From NCBI GenBank assembly GCA_011109175.1, contig RDEW01000020.1, positions 247,273 through 311,272 of the forward strand: a stretch of 64,000 nt of DNA, in the 5' to 3' direction. The stretch is from Dicyema japonicum. Its lineage: Eukaryota; Dicyemida; Rhombozoa; Dicyemidae. Position 1 is the first letter of the stretch, and every line of letters begins with the position of its first letter. A model generated the notes under the pieces. It was not told the origin of the DNA and did no database searches. It was given only the letters and a program-made list of their open reading frames with translations. A program made the position numbers and the translations under genes. Of the stretch, positions 11,715 through 22,470 are shown piece after piece.

Positions 11715-12986
11715 CTATGATCGTCCCATCTTCTTCATAATAAAATCACCTAATAAATATATTATTATAGCGCATAATAATATACCCATCATTCTAACAA
11801 ATCTACTCCCCTTTCTACTCTCCCCTACCTTCTCCGCACATTTCTCAGCTTTTAACAAATATTCCTCCACCAATCATTCATCACTAATCTTACTGTTTTA
11901 CGAATCCCAACTCTCTCCTTCTTCATAACCTCTACCAGTTTCGGCAACCAGTGATTATACATTCTCAGAGCCTCCTTCCACTTCCCATCATCTTCCTACA
12001 ATTATCCACAACCTCAACCAGTCGCCTCACATAATCAAGCCGACTAACAATCATCTCCAAGTCGGCATCCTTTGATCTACCACTCCACACAAAATTCTCC
12101 TTTTCCGACCTCTCCACACCCAAATTAGGGGGACTCGTCTCCAAAAAATCACATGCAGCCAAATCAGAGTGGCAAAGTCGTTTCGTAGGGTCAGAGACCA
12201 AAAGTCCCAGTAAAACTTTCCTGCAGTCATGAGAAGGACCACCAGGGATAACTAATCCACCATTCAGGTTCCTCAGGTTGGTAAAGACCTGTTCCCTACT
12301 CAATCTGTCAAAGGGAGTCCGTAGAAATACGCACTCTTTTGTGTCACGACAACCACAACCATATAGAATGACTCCGAGGGACCACAAATCCACCCTCTCA
12401 TCAAATTTATCCCCCTTTACCAACTCAGGGGCCATATACAGCGCAGTCCCGCCTACTTTAGTCCCAGATTTCTCCATAAGGACTTTGGCGAGCCCAAAAT
12501 CAGCGATTTTCACGTCGATAGAGGACCCACTAACGAAGAGAATGTTCTGGGGCTTGAGGTCGGAGTGGACGATTTTATGGGCAAACAGAAAGGAGAGACC
12601 AGAGACTACAACTTAGGGAAAAAATAACCAATTTGTCTGAAAATACGTTTCAAGTTAGATTGACTCAATTTCGCTTTGATGTAACGAGACAGGTCACCAC
12701 CTCCGCAGAACTCCATAATGAGATAGACGTGCTTTTTGTCCCAGTCAAAATCTTCCAGTTTTATTATATTTTTGTGATTTTTTATGTTTTTTAGAATTTC
12801 TATTTCACTGATAATGCTTTCTGAGAGCGCCTTGCTGACGTTCTCCTTCGATATGCATTTAATTGCATAATTGGTAGAGGACTTGATAAATATTTGCTTT
12901 ACAGTTTTTAAACGTGCTTTATATACTATTCCAAAGGAACCACGACCGACCTGTCGCTCTATTTTGTAATCTTTTATTGACGACAT
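11715..12986 (-). CDS. ULK3: ULK3-like serine/threonine kinase with C-terminal MIT-like region, five exons
   Basis: Exons on the minus strand are 12629-12986, 12360-12605, 12019-12335, 11894-11995 and 11715-11864. The introns are 23, 24, 23 and 29 nt, all GT-AG, and phases agree at every junction (390 aa). The kinase domain has GRGSFG (14-19), AIK Lys43, HSDLKPQN with Asp135, DFG 155-157, APE 178-180 and, after splicing, GVILYECVFLRTPF. HSD replaces the usual HRD. The C-terminal exons read EALRMYNHWLPKLVEVMKKE and EYLLKAEKCAEKV, typical of a MIT helical bundle, which in ULK1-4 kinases binds partner proteins. ULK3 acts in autophagy and Hedgehog signalling in other animals (family knowledge). 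The final 25 codons (to the stop at 11715) are hydrophobic and unlike the family, so another splice near the end is possible. Confidence 0.85.
12336..12359 (-). other. 24-nt stopless, frame-preserving intron in ULK3
   Basis: Unspliced, this segment adds eight residues (GCGCRDTK) inside the conserved GVILYE-CVF..PF region of the kinase. Removing the GT...AG 24-mer restores the family motif LYECVFLRTPF. It has no in-frame stop, so retention would give a full-length protein with an insertion. Confidence 0.75.
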
Positions 12987-13109
12987 TTGATCATGACGTG
13001 AAGGAACTCGTTCGATTTGTATTATTTAAAATTAATTAATTTAAAATTAATTAAATTTAATAGAATTTATTTTTACTCTACCAAAGTCAGAACTAATTAT
13101 TTTTCTGTG

Positions 13110-13425
13110 AAAACAATCCTCTTCGTTGAAACTATCCGCAATCGAGAAAACCCCAATAAGGATAATTGGACCAGAACACAAATTCCAGCTCTTAATCGAT
13201 GTATAACGGAATCTCTTATGGACGCTAGTTCACCGAGCTGCCTTCTATTCATACACTATCGAAATATTTACAATCACACAAAAATTTTGAGCCGATGCCA
13301 TCTCCAATGAGAAGAGCTGTTCAGGATTCTCGTCCTTTCCCTTGTCGGTCTGGGATCACTTAGTTAGTTGAGAACCTTTTATTTCTTTCTCTTTGACCCA
13401 GTGATCCTGGATGTAATAATAATAT
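13110..13425 (+). mobile_element. 5'-truncated LINE A copy (3' end, plus strand)
   Basis: Reads LKLSAIEKTPIRIIGPEHKF, then in other frames RNLLW, YLQSHKNFEPMPSPMRRAVQDSRPF and CRSGIT-stop, then the same 3'UTR as LINE A ending at a TAA repeat (about 13413-13425). It is collinear with 5088-5430 on the minus strand. One stop and frame shifts near 13205 and 13230. Confidence 0.8.
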
Positions 13426-13805
13426 TGTGAAAGAATTAGGTTCATTACTGTGAAACCGGATTGTCTCAGGAACATACAACCAAGCGAAAAAAAACAAGAA
13501 GATTCCCTGCCATGTAAACTCGACTGTCTGAGGACTATCGAAACGCAGGTTTTACTTGCTTTCTGGAACCCGTCGGAGTTGACAAAGATGATAACAAGAA
13601 GACATTTGGCGTAACGAATATGCCATGAAGCCAAAGGAAATGTCTTGCTTGGGATTCAACGTGCACGGACACTTTCTCTAACGCGAATCTGTTCTAGTAA
13701 TCGAAAAGGAAGATGTACCTCGTCATTGGGCATTTGGATCAACTTCCAGCCGATCCCGTTGATACGTCTAGTTAATCGGGTGGATAGTAGGACGGTGGAA
13801 GGGAG

Positions 13806-13912
13806 AACTGGAATCAACATAAAGGAGTGGGGGAGAACAAATGATCTTTTTTCGTGCCGGTCTGGCACTGGGCGCCATCTAGACAGGTGGATCACATGAC
13901 GCCACTCTAATA
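13806..13912 (+). repeat. Unclassified interspersed repeat, copy 1
   Basis: Contains TCGTGCC, GGGCGCCATCTAGACAG and GGTGGATCACATGAC followed by CACTCTAATAG. The same run occurs at 23525-23650 and, more diverged, at 28865-28975. No coding capacity; family unknown. Confidence 0.6.
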
Positions 13913-14684
13913 GAAAGAGAGAGGAGGAACAGACGAACAAAACAGAAACTTCAACCAATTAGCTACGAAGCACCACATGATAAGAATGATAAAGTATGTG
14001 TATTTGATTATTTAACAAGGATTATTACAAATATATAAAATTTAGTAACATTTGTGCAATAAAATGAATTGTTGAAAATATGTGCAATACCTTATATGTG
14101 TAGATGATTTTATCTGAAAATTTCACCAAAAATTGAATTACTCATACCATTACAATTATTAGATAATATTACCAATTTGAAATATTGTGGGTGCTTGAGG
14201 GTATATGTGATAATTATAAATGAAATTAACAACCAAGACATCATTCAGAAAACCACCTAGAAAATTGATTTTTCAAAAAAACCTCTAGACTCTGCAACAG
14301 TATGATTCAAATCATAATGTTGTTTCAGTAGGACTAAGAACTGGCAAACCTTGCAATCACTGACGAATACTAAAATTACTTTAACTCAGGCTATTAAATC
14401 TCTTTTCGGTGTAGAAATCATTTACCTTCAATTCTAAATCTTGGATAGAGAAAAAAGTCGAAATTTTATTTCCCATGTACATGTATACGTGAGAATATTC
14501 CTATAAAGAAATCGAATTCTGTACCTCTCCCAACTACATGTCTCAAGAAAAGTTTATTATTGATAGTCCTAAGTAATGTGGGGAATAAATGCATTAAATA
14601 AAAAATCAATTTTAAAACTGAACAGTGACTTTTACACAATCTATATTATTAAAATATTACACAATCTATGATTACATGTTTCAC
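13913..14684. other. AT-rich stretch, nothing recognised
   Basis: No coding frame of note. It may include the decayed body of the Tc1-like element whose end is at 14.7 kb, but no transposase motif survives here. Confidence 0.4.
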
Positions 14685-14800
14685 AAAGACAGGATCTCAA
14701 CCCCATAGAGCATGTATGGCCTTTATGAAGAATCAATTGGGTAAAAATCACCCAAAAAATATATCAGAGCTAATATATAAACGAAACAGTTGAAAATGAT
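14685..14800 (+). pseudogene. Tc1/mariner transposase C-terminal relic
   Basis: Around 14690 the plus strand reads DLNPIEHVW, the motif holding the third catalytic acid of DD34E Tc1-like transposases. After a frame change it reads MKNQLGKNHPKNISELIY. Nothing else of the transposase survives nearby. Confidence 0.65.
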
Positions 14801-15739
14801 AAATTGAGAATAAGGAAAATTCTCTGACGGTTTTTCCTTCATTAAAATGGCCAATAATCTTCCCTTTTACGAAATCTGATAAATGTTTTTTCCGGGAACC
14901 GCACATAATCTCCATCTAGAATTCACGACAAAAGTGATCAATTTTTTTGTGTCACGCTATTTTTTAATTTTGCTTTAAATTTGTTAAATAAAGCGAATAA
15001 TTAATTAAAAAATAAAATTAATAAATTAGACTAAAAACGAGCTCAAAGATTTTAATTTTATTAATTTTCGAATAAAAAACATGAAAATATTGATGAGCAA
15101 TTTTCATTGACTGTATGTACTGTGATGTATGCTGAATTCACAAAGTCCAGGACTTTCATGTTAAAATGTTGAAGTAATAATTCAAGTGAAAAGGCCCTGT
15201 GAAGTATCCAGATATCAAGGTATCAATCAGAATTATTCCACATAACATCAGTCACTTGCCGGAAAACTTGTCATGCGTTATGATCTAAAAGTGATATGTT
15301 CATCATGAGTGTTGATTTGATCTTAGAATATGTTTATTAGATTAAAATGTCTCATAGTGGATGTATCGATAATAATCTAGATTAAGCAGTCATGTTTCAT
15401 AAATTTTGTTAAATTGATCATGGGGTGTTGAATTGACCGTAGGAGAACAGAGAATGCTAGTGATGGATTGTAAACACGACTAGTTAGAGCACATACACGA
15501 ATATGATAAATGAATCTTCGAATTTGATAAGGGAATGTTTAGGTTTTAGTTGATTTTCTTATGAAATTATAATCTGGATGATTGAGTGTAAGGTGATCGT
15601 TACAGTGAAGTGAGTATTTATATGTAATGTTACACAACCTTTGCGTAAAATACATAATTAAACATTCAATAACTCATTATTTTGTATTATCAAGTTTAAA
15701 TTCCAAACTGTTGTAATTAACTGTCCAAATGCTGACCCT
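14801..15739. other. No gene recognised
   Basis: AT-rich DNA with many short direct similarities to itself but no readable domain. Confidence 0.4.
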
Positions 15740-16132
15740 GCAGGACAGATAAAATTAGTAGTTTTCAGCCTCCCAGAACGCTTCCGTTTCGTTCCAATCG
15801 TCTTCGAATTGTTTAGAGAGGCAGAAGATTTGGTTAAAAGTCATGTAATTGCAGTGCTATTCATAAACCATTTTCTGAATGGAGATTGTTCTCACAGCTT
15901 CCTGGAATCACTATCGTTTGAAACAACGTTCACTGTCTCTTGTCAGCTGGTACATAGTTTTAATTATGTATCCCTCCACTTCATAAACGGAGATTTACTT
16001 CTCACCATAGCTATCTCGATCGACTTAGCAGCTACGACTTACACAGACGTCACGCGGTCTGAGGACGGTCAGACATCTAAAATTGATTATTTAATTTTTC
16101 ATTCAAATGATGTGTTCTCCATTTGCTAATCG
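15740..16132 (+). CDS. Unidentified open frame, possibly not a gene
   Basis: A run of about 120 sense codons reaches the stop at 16130, containing FREAEDLVKSHVIAVLF and FETTFTVSCQLVHSF. I do not recognise the family. It has no ATG at a sensible position upstream, and the antisense frame is also fairly open. It is listed only because it is long for this AT-rich context; it may be the flank of an element. Confidence 0.15.
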
Positions 16133-16214
16133 TTAAGTTTTACAGTTTATTTTTTTCGCTCCAAACACGTTGAGGTTGAGAGGAGTCACAATTATGACCT
16201 TCTTTTATGAGAGC

Positions 16215-16425
16215 TCTCACTTCTAAATAAGGCAGAAAAAAAGTTGACGGAATTGGAGGGATCGTCCCGGCTGCAAAAGGTGTACGAATTTGGTTAACAA
16301 TCATACAAGGTGAGTTCCCACCTCATGAAGGTAAGAATGGCGTAAGGTTTCTGATATACCTAGTGAATCGTCAATTTTTTTATCGCAGTGACCACAAAGT
16401 TAACAGATCTCACATGCCTTTTTAA
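16215..16425 (+). other. Possible small exons of an unknown gene
   Basis: A plus-strand frame reads ELSLLNKAEKKLTELEGSSR then LQK, followed by GT...AG pairs 16-33 nt apart. Depending on the pair chosen, frames such as VSDIPSESSIFLSQ follow. The charged, heptad-like sequence looks coding and the spacing fits this genome's tiny introns, but no family is recognised and no start codon is secure. Confidence 0.2.
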
Positions 16426-16459
16426 CCAGCATAACTGAACTAAATCAAGACAATATTTG

Positions 16460-16800
16460 TGATCAACCCCTGCAATAGGCTATGCATGTGCTGCGTGGGG
16501 ATCTAACCTGTCGGCAACGAACCTAATAAAAATTCAAGAGATCCAGTCAAAAGTAATAAATTTACGGATAGAGAAATTATCCCAAGAACACTTGAGTCTA
16601 TCATAGAGGCAACTAGAGGCAATTTCAGATGGGGGGGATAAAAGACCCCCGTCCGTATAGAAAATGTGTAAGGTCACGATCAGAGCATCGAGAAAAAATC
16701 ACGATCATCCGATTTTTGAGAGATGCCGGGATTACTTGAATATTTGTTAGTGGTTAAGACGGTGTTTCTTTGGCTTAAATAATAATAATTAACAATAACG
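16460..16800 (+). mobile_element. CR1-like LINE 3' end fragment
   Basis: Reads YACAAWGSNLSATNLIKIQE (RT-connection block), then RPYRKCVRSRSEHREK and FLRDAGIT-stop, then a short UTR ending in AATAATAATAATT. Same subfamily as 8419-8725 and 62813-63080, opposite strand. Confidence 0.7.
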
Positions 16801-16834
16801 GGGAAGATCGGCTGCTGACATTACGGAGTAAGCG

Positions 16835-17132
16835 TTTTGATACATAGGCCCCTCCTCCAATAGACCAATCAGAATCCTCTCTTCCGAGGGACGTCCGAGT
16901 AAACTTGGCTCGTCTACGATGTGGGCACCACCCCTATCTACCAACGTGAAAGGTCCTCTGTCCCTTTTGCAACCTCTACATCTTTAAACCAAATCACCTA
17001 TTTGAATGCCATGAATTGGCACAAATTTCCTCCACAATACTGGGACTGACCGATCTATGGGAGCGACCAACATCTGCTGCGTCCTATTTAATAGCTGCTG
17101 GCCTCCTACAAGTTAATGAGGCTGGGGATTAC
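16835..17132 (+). pseudogene. LINE C-terminal zinc-knuckle fragment
   Basis: Reads LPRDVRVNLARLRCGHHPYL, CPFCNLYIF, HLFECHELA and TDLWERPTSAASYLIAAGLL. This is the CxxC...H...C terminal block of Jockey-type LINE proteins, ending in an in-frame stop near 17130. No RT core is attached. Confidence 0.65.
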
Positions 17133-17640
17133 TTTAACTAACTAAGTAACTCCGGAGTTCGGAGTTAATCAGAAAGCGTATTCGAGACGTGTCTTTGAAA
17201 AAAGGGAGCACCTTGAGAGCACTGGTGATGCGAGAAGACTTGCACGCCTCAAACAGCTGAATGCCTATCTGTGTGCCGATGATGAGGCAGTGAGAATAGC
17301 AGCCTCGATACGTCTTGGTCTTATAGTTTGTGCAGTGTGAAAATGTCTTTGTGGACGTTTGATCGATCCTTATGACTACCATCCACTGTAGTCCAGTTAA
17401 AGCGTGGGGCGTTTCCCAAGGCATTCCTGTCTCAACGTGACGTTGGAAAACGCACTTCCCTCTACTGGCCACTGCATTTTGGAGCCGACTGGTCTCACTA
17501 GAGAGGATGGCAAACGCCAGATGGGATGTCAACATTGCCTTTTGGTAATAGTGGGAACCTGGTTTGGGACGCTACATGTGTTGATATGTACTTTCAGAAA
17601 AAGAGGCCGCTTTAGTCGCGGATCCAGGTAAGAATGGCTG
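17133..17640 (+). pseudogene. RLE-type LINE terminal region (zinc finger and PD-(D/E)XK)
   Basis: Pieces in several frames read AVRIAASIRLGL, then CLCGR...DPY (zinc-binding block), then STGHCILEPTGLTREDGKR and, in other frames, PDGMSTLPFG and NLVWDATCVDMYF. They match in order the C-terminal half of the 25.1-27.35 kb element (LRIGIGQRLGL, CRCGK, LEPVGL, RPDGMTLFPF, LVWDATCIDTF). Heavily frameshifted. Confidence 0.65.
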
Positions 17641-17991
17641 TAAAGCAAATACTATCTAACAATGACCAAACAAGCATCAGGAAGAATAGACTCTAAGCAG
17701 TTTCTAGTGATCTGAAACTCATCAAGTGGTTAGTGAATGACCACGTTTTGCCCATGATGACTTGTAAATCGTAGTTAGACAGGATTTGAGTTGCACCACT
17801 TTTGATCCTTGTTATCATAACTTTACATAAATTGTAACCCCAGCTTTGCTAACTTTAGAAAGACGACGATTACTATAAAGTGGGTCATGACAAAAGTCCC
17901 TCGTCAAACATCGAACATTAACTATTAGTCCTAATAGATGAACAATTATAATGAACTCTAATAACCTTTAATGAAAATTAAGTAATTAAAG
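17641..17991. other. Intergenic, nothing recognised
   Basis: AT-rich DNA between an RLE-LINE relic and the 3' end of the membrane-protein candidate. No motif seen. Confidence 0.35.
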
Positions 17992-18417
17992 TTAAGACCA
18001 ATCGAGCAACTGATAGACTTTCGACATTATGTATTGATTTTTATTTTGTTGACATAAAACCACAAATATTACGGAATTAGCGATAAAGACTAAAGTAAAC
18101 TTTAATGAAAAAGGGGAGATACCACAATTGAAAGTAATTTCATGTTGTTGATAAAAGTGGACCAGTTGAGTATTCCAGAACACAACAGAACTATTGAAAA
18201 CTTTACCATGATGCCAGTGTCACTCTGAGATTTGAAAAAGTCAGTCAAAAATTTTATTGGATGGTGGATCATGTAACTCACAGTCTTTCCGATCATCACA
18301 AAAAACATGACCTGTTTGATTATTAAAACTTACATATGTTAATACAAATGTAACAAAATTGACGAGTCTGAGGAATTTTTGATCTCTTTTATATAAAGCG
18401 ATGCACGTGTCAAACAT
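17992..18417 (-). CDS. Candidate small multipass membrane protein, three exons with tiny introns
   Basis: Exons 18334-18417, 18126-18311 and 17992-18099 are joined by GT-AG introns of 22 nt (18312-18333) and 26 nt (18100-18125), all in phase 0, giving 125 aa from an ATG to a TAA. The product starts MFDTCIALYKRDQKFLRLVN and has three hydrophobic runs, around residues 18-38 (FVTFVLTYVMFFVMI), 70-85 (KFSIVLLCSGIL) and 90-107 (FTLVFIANSVIFVVLC). I do not recognise the family. The DQKFLRL start loosely recalls PEX11 proteins, without more support. An overlapping frame in the middle exon is also open, so the second exon's right edge is less sure. Confidence 0.4.
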
Positions 18418-18929
18418 TTTTGTGAAATAACCGTATTTGTGATTATATTCCTAATTCATATTATATTTCCAGTTTATACCATTTTGTAGTTGCGCATCCA
18501 CCTACTCCATAATATAAGCTTCCATAAATTTAAAGTTTCCATGTGAAATATATTAGCTTTAGTGATCTAGTAGAAACTCTGATTATTTTAGTACTCCACT
18601 AGTAAAACAATCTAATCGATTATAAAAAACAATTCTTGTTTGTGGACTAACCATCAGAGTATGGCAAACATAAAATAAGGTTAATTAAAACTAAAGGAAA
18701 ACAGTGAATCCAGAATGATTGAATCCACCAACCACTATTTCATTATTATTATTTTTTAGATTAACCAACATTGGTTCAGATTAAACTCACTAAAATCCGT
18801 AAGTTTATACATTTAGCAGTTAATAAAGAATATGTGCAATTCTCTACAAATGATCAAGTTATTTATATTTGATGCGGACTTGATCGTTAATGGAATAAAT
18901 GTTCTTTATGTAAAAATAAATTTTAATAA
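18418..18929. other. AT-rich upstream region, nothing recognised
   Basis: Would contain the promoter of the membrane-protein candidate reading leftwards. No element can be named. Confidence 0.3.
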
Positions 18930-19234
18930 AATGTAAGAACAGAAACAAATTATTAAAAAAGACTCAAACGGTGGAATAACTAATCCCGAAGGTAATCATA
19001 ATGACAACGAAAATAATAAGAAACTTGAAATGAAGCAAAATTTACAATTTTTTGAAGACATTTCATATCCAAGTAGAAGGCTCCCCAATTAAGAACCCCG
19101 ACGGAAAAGATGGTAACTTCAAAGTAAAATATCACCTGAGTTTTTTTATCGATCCGAACAGTTCTGTGAAGGTGTGTATTTTCGAATGTGATATAAATTT
19201 AAGTAGGATCACTGAGAAAGTGATCTTTTATTAG
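18930..19234 (+). other. Possible exon cluster of an unknown gene
   Basis: A frame from about 18947 reads KKDSNGGITNPEGNHNDNEN and on to FEDISYP. A 21-nt GT-AG segment (from about 19071) and a 28-nt one then allow the join YPKPRRKRCFFIDPNSSVKV, continuing to a stop at 19234. Intron sizes match this genome's pattern and the text is low-complexity then basic. No start upstream of an internal Met and no family are recognised. Confidence 0.25.
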
Positions 19235-19499
19235 TAAATTAAGTTACAGTGTATACTAAACAAGTGACAAGGTTTGAGAAAAATATTAAATTTCTAGATT
19301 GGTTCAGCTTTTCTCTAATTCTTTGATAATTCCCACGAAATGGCATTTTCGCGAATAATTTCGTTTTGCGCTTTTATAGTGAATTATTTAATCTAATTTA
19401 ATGAAAGTATTTGTAATGAATAGAGTCATCACACGTTCCAAATAAATATCAGAAGCAGTGAAAATATCTTAACTAGCCATTTTTAGTGATTTTTGACGC

Positions 19500-20260
19500 A
19501 TCAATTCCAAAACTTATAAGCTCTCCCTACATAACACGTTCTCTCAGCGGGGTCTGGACAATGCGGTATGTCAGAACTCTTTTGAAGATCTACTAGTATC
19601 ATCTAGCCAACATCGCCGTGCCTGTTTGCTGTCAAAGGCGTCTTCGAGAGCGGTGCCTGACTCAACACCATTCCCAGTGGAGTTTTGGGTACCTTTCTGG
19701 ATGATGAATGCGTCCGTAATAGGATCTAATTATGATTGGGATTAAAAGTCTGTTTTTAACATCCGTGACGATGCGAGACCAGATTCACTGTTTTGGTCTA
19801 CACTTTCTCTCCTGTCAGAAGAGGGTAGGCAGATTACCCAGACATATGGGTTTGGACGAAGTCTTTAGGTGAGTTTTGGTAGCCGCTGAACACCCCTCCA
19901 TGCTCGAACCAGTCTTTCTTTGCAGGAGTAAGGAAAGCGACCAGATGGGATGACAATCTTATCTTTTGAAATCGAGAAACCTCTTTTCTGGTAAGTCACC
20001 TGCACCGACACGTTTGCCCCTAGCAACCTACATCAGAGTCCCTCTGGAGACTTTTATGCTGCAGATAAGGCCGAGAGGTCAAAACAAGCAAAGTACGAGG
20101 TCCTACAATAAGATTTTTTGTTATTCCACTTGCCGTTTAGAAGTCTAGTTCTCTTGCTCGAATTCTTGAGTCGTCTAGCGAATCGGATTTCTAAACTCCC
20201 GTGAGCGCTGCTGGTTATGAGAGTGAATAACCAATCAGTCAGGGCGGCAGCTATATGACT
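19500..20260 (+). pseudogene. RLE-type LINE 3' remnant
   Basis: Contains GAWLNTIPSGVLGTFLDDEC (compare GAWLGAIPCPNLGTFLDDDS at 25.7 kb), LGLKVC, and a degenerate RPDG-type segment (KATRWDDNLIF) in shifting frames. At nucleotide level it is closer to the copy at 37.86-38.45 kb, so these two form one subfamily. Confidence 0.65.
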
Positions 20261-20746
20261 ATTTGCTCACTTTTTATCGTTTTATTAAAAAATTCCAAAA
20301 TGAGCAAATCATCTGATATTGTGAAAAAAGTATCCGAAATTCATCCGTGAAAATAAATGTTTGTTGAATCTAAGTTCACGGTGTTTGATGTAACTAAATC
20401 AACTTGATTAATACAAAATAATAAAATTAACTACTTTTGAGAATAATTTGTCCGATAACCTGAATTGAGAGACCCTTATCCTGAATTAGACTAAGGAAAC
20501 ATTAATTGAGACGTGTTGCAACAGTTATTAAATTTCTTGAATAACGGTATTATTGATTTTAACTTAAGAGTGACTGAAATGGTCTTCCAATACTGAGAAT
20601 TTATTCAATTACTTAGCAACTGGGCAATATGTCTGAATACTACCAATCATCTATTGTGAAGGGCTCCGTTTGTTTAATTAACATAACAAGAATATAAATT
20701 ATCTAATTATTGAATTAAAGATTAAACTTACTAAAGAGCCATGCAG
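20261..20746. other. Intergenic, nothing recognised
   Basis: AT-rich DNA. No coding frame or repeat identified. Confidence 0.35.
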
Positions 20747-21217
20747 TTATTTGTGAGGAATAAAAGAGTGAAACAGGGCCCAACACAGAGAACTAGGTTT
20801 ACTGGAGGTTAATACAATTTTAATGGATGTTTTTGAATTGTAGAGCCAAGATGTAAAATTCACTGTCGTCATAAATGCCATGACTCCGGAAAGAAATCCG
20901 TCTTGTTTTAAGGCTTCTCGATAACCACCAATGTTAAGAGCAAATGCGAATAAATGAGACGAAACATCCTCCCACGCTCTTCCTGCGTAGTGCAGAGATA
21001 AGATCTATGAGATAGTGATTATGAATACAGCAAATATTATTGTTGTCACTAAGTTGGTACTTCTAATGAAATTGATGTTTTTGTTAAGATAGTTGTTTAT
21101 TATTGTTATAGGAAGACAAACAAATAATAATATCCGTCTGATTATGTCAAACACTTCTTGACAGAAAGCAGACACATTGTCGCAGTATCTCAGGAAAGTA
21201 TCAGCATCTAACAACAT
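20747..21217 (-). CDS. Candidate membrane protein, two exons joined over a 24-nt intron
   Basis: From an ATG at 21217 an open frame runs to 21029 (63 codons: MLLDADTFLRYCDNVSAF, then CQEVFDIIRRILLFVCLP). A GT-AG 24-mer (21005-21028, containing an in-frame stop) is removed. The frame then continues as ILSLHYAGRAWEDVSSHLFA, FALNIGGYREALKQDGF and on to a stop at 20747, 148 aa in all. Two hydrophobic segments precede the junction. The composition is clearly protein-like, but I cannot name the family. The frame is open for about 30 nt upstream of the ATG and a further 5' exon is possible. Splicing near the 3' end is uncertain. Confidence 0.4.
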
Positions 21218-21519
21218 CTTACAAGTTACGAGATTATTATCTAAATAAGCCAATTATATCTTTGTATTCAAATAATCTTGTAATTCCGAATTCTTAATTA
21301 TTCTAAGCTGCCTCGATAAATGTAGATAATTTGAGAGATTTTAAATGAGATTTTCTTAGTGACCTAACTGAATATATTAAAAGTGTTCCATTTTTTAGTT
21401 TACTGATCATGTTGACTCTTTAATCTACTGAAATTATAATTTTGGTTTTTAGGATTATGTTTTTATTCAAGACATTCATCATAACTTTGAATACCCCTTA
21501 CTGTGACCCATATGCCAGG
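21218..21519. other. Intergenic, nothing recognised
   Basis: AT-rich. May include upstream sequence of the membrane-protein candidate. Confidence 0.3.
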
Positions 21520-21745
21520 ATGGAAAAGACGAAAGCGACTGGACGGAGCAACAATATTTTAGTTCGAGGAGAAGAAACTGTTAGTTGGAAGTGCAACATG
21601 TATCGACTTTCTTTCCCTCACTAATATCATTGAGAGCTCGGTAAAGGAATTTTCCGTCGTAGAGAAGGCAGAGAAGAGACTCCTCAGTCGATATACCTTC
21701 GCACGATTGCTGACGAGACAACCGCAGCAATAAGCATCAAATTCC
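21520..21745 (+). pseudogene. RLE-type LINE endonuclease fragment
   Basis: Reads RLDGATIF, KKLLVGSATCIDFLSLTNII and VVEKAEKRLLSRYTFARLLT. This corresponds to the RPDGMTLFPF, RSLVWDATCIDTF and AENLKIKKYSCLGDRYRFTL blocks of the 25-kb element, that is the PD-(D/E)XK-like endonuclease. Isolated fragment. Confidence 0.55.
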
Positions 21746-22139
21746 TGATCTTCCTCAAGAAACCCGGACGTATGACCATGAACCACAATAGCTCATCCAA
21801 TTGGTCTCCATAGAGCAAAATGGCCTTAAATTATTAGAGAGACAATAGAAAAAAATTGCTTCAAAAGAAAAGTTTGTATGAAAACATTCTCTCTTGTTGG
21901 AAACTGTTGCATATTACATGAAATTCTTTCACTAATTAAAAGTAATACTTAACTATTTTATCTCAGGTAATTTCTATTAAATAATTTCAGTCTACTGAAA
22001 TATTGTACTATGTACTCCAAAATGATGGAATAATTGGATGCCGTTCAATTGAGAGTAATCTTCGTTATTTTGATAGTAAAATCCAGGCATTCTGAGGCAT
22101 ATAGATGATCTTGTAACCATTAACCAGAACTCTATAAAC

Positions 22140-22470
22140 AAAAAAGGTTAAACTAGGGGTTACCAAACTTTTTCATTCATACCCCCTTTAGCAAAAACAA
22201 AAGCAATATCGCCCCTCACCAATATGAATATATTTCAAAGAAGTATTGCATCGTCAAGTTTCATACTGAATTTCGTATTTTTCAGTATTAAACAAAAATT
22301 AATCTTCACGTGCCATATCATCGATTCGTCTCTGAAATAGATCTGAGAAGGTTGGTGCATACTGTTGTCAGTACTTCTAGAATTGATGACATTATCTTTC
22401 CCAATTGCATCCGGCTTCCTTGGTGAGTAAAACGATTTGATAAGATGCAACATCATCACGTGTTAATTTT
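22140..22470. repeat. Possible hAT-type element end
   Basis: From about 22153 the sequence AGGGGTTACCAAACTTTTTC, followed by a pyrimidine-rich run, resembles the terminal inverted repeat consensus of hAT transposons. No transposase and no partner terminus were identified with confidence. Confidence 0.35.

Noticed and set aside
11701-11928. Plus-strand open frame of 75 codons
   Set aside because: It is antisense to the last exons of the ULK3-like gene, with low-complexity Ile/Asn-rich text and no motif.
12278-12616. Plus-strand 112-codon open frame
   Set aside because: Antisense shadow of the kinase domain, which has unmistakable motifs on the other strand.
11715-12986. Interpretation of the ULK3-like locus as a frameshifted pseudogene
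   Set aside because: Every frame change coincides with a GT...AG segment of 23-29 nt whose removal restores motifs; random indels would not do this.
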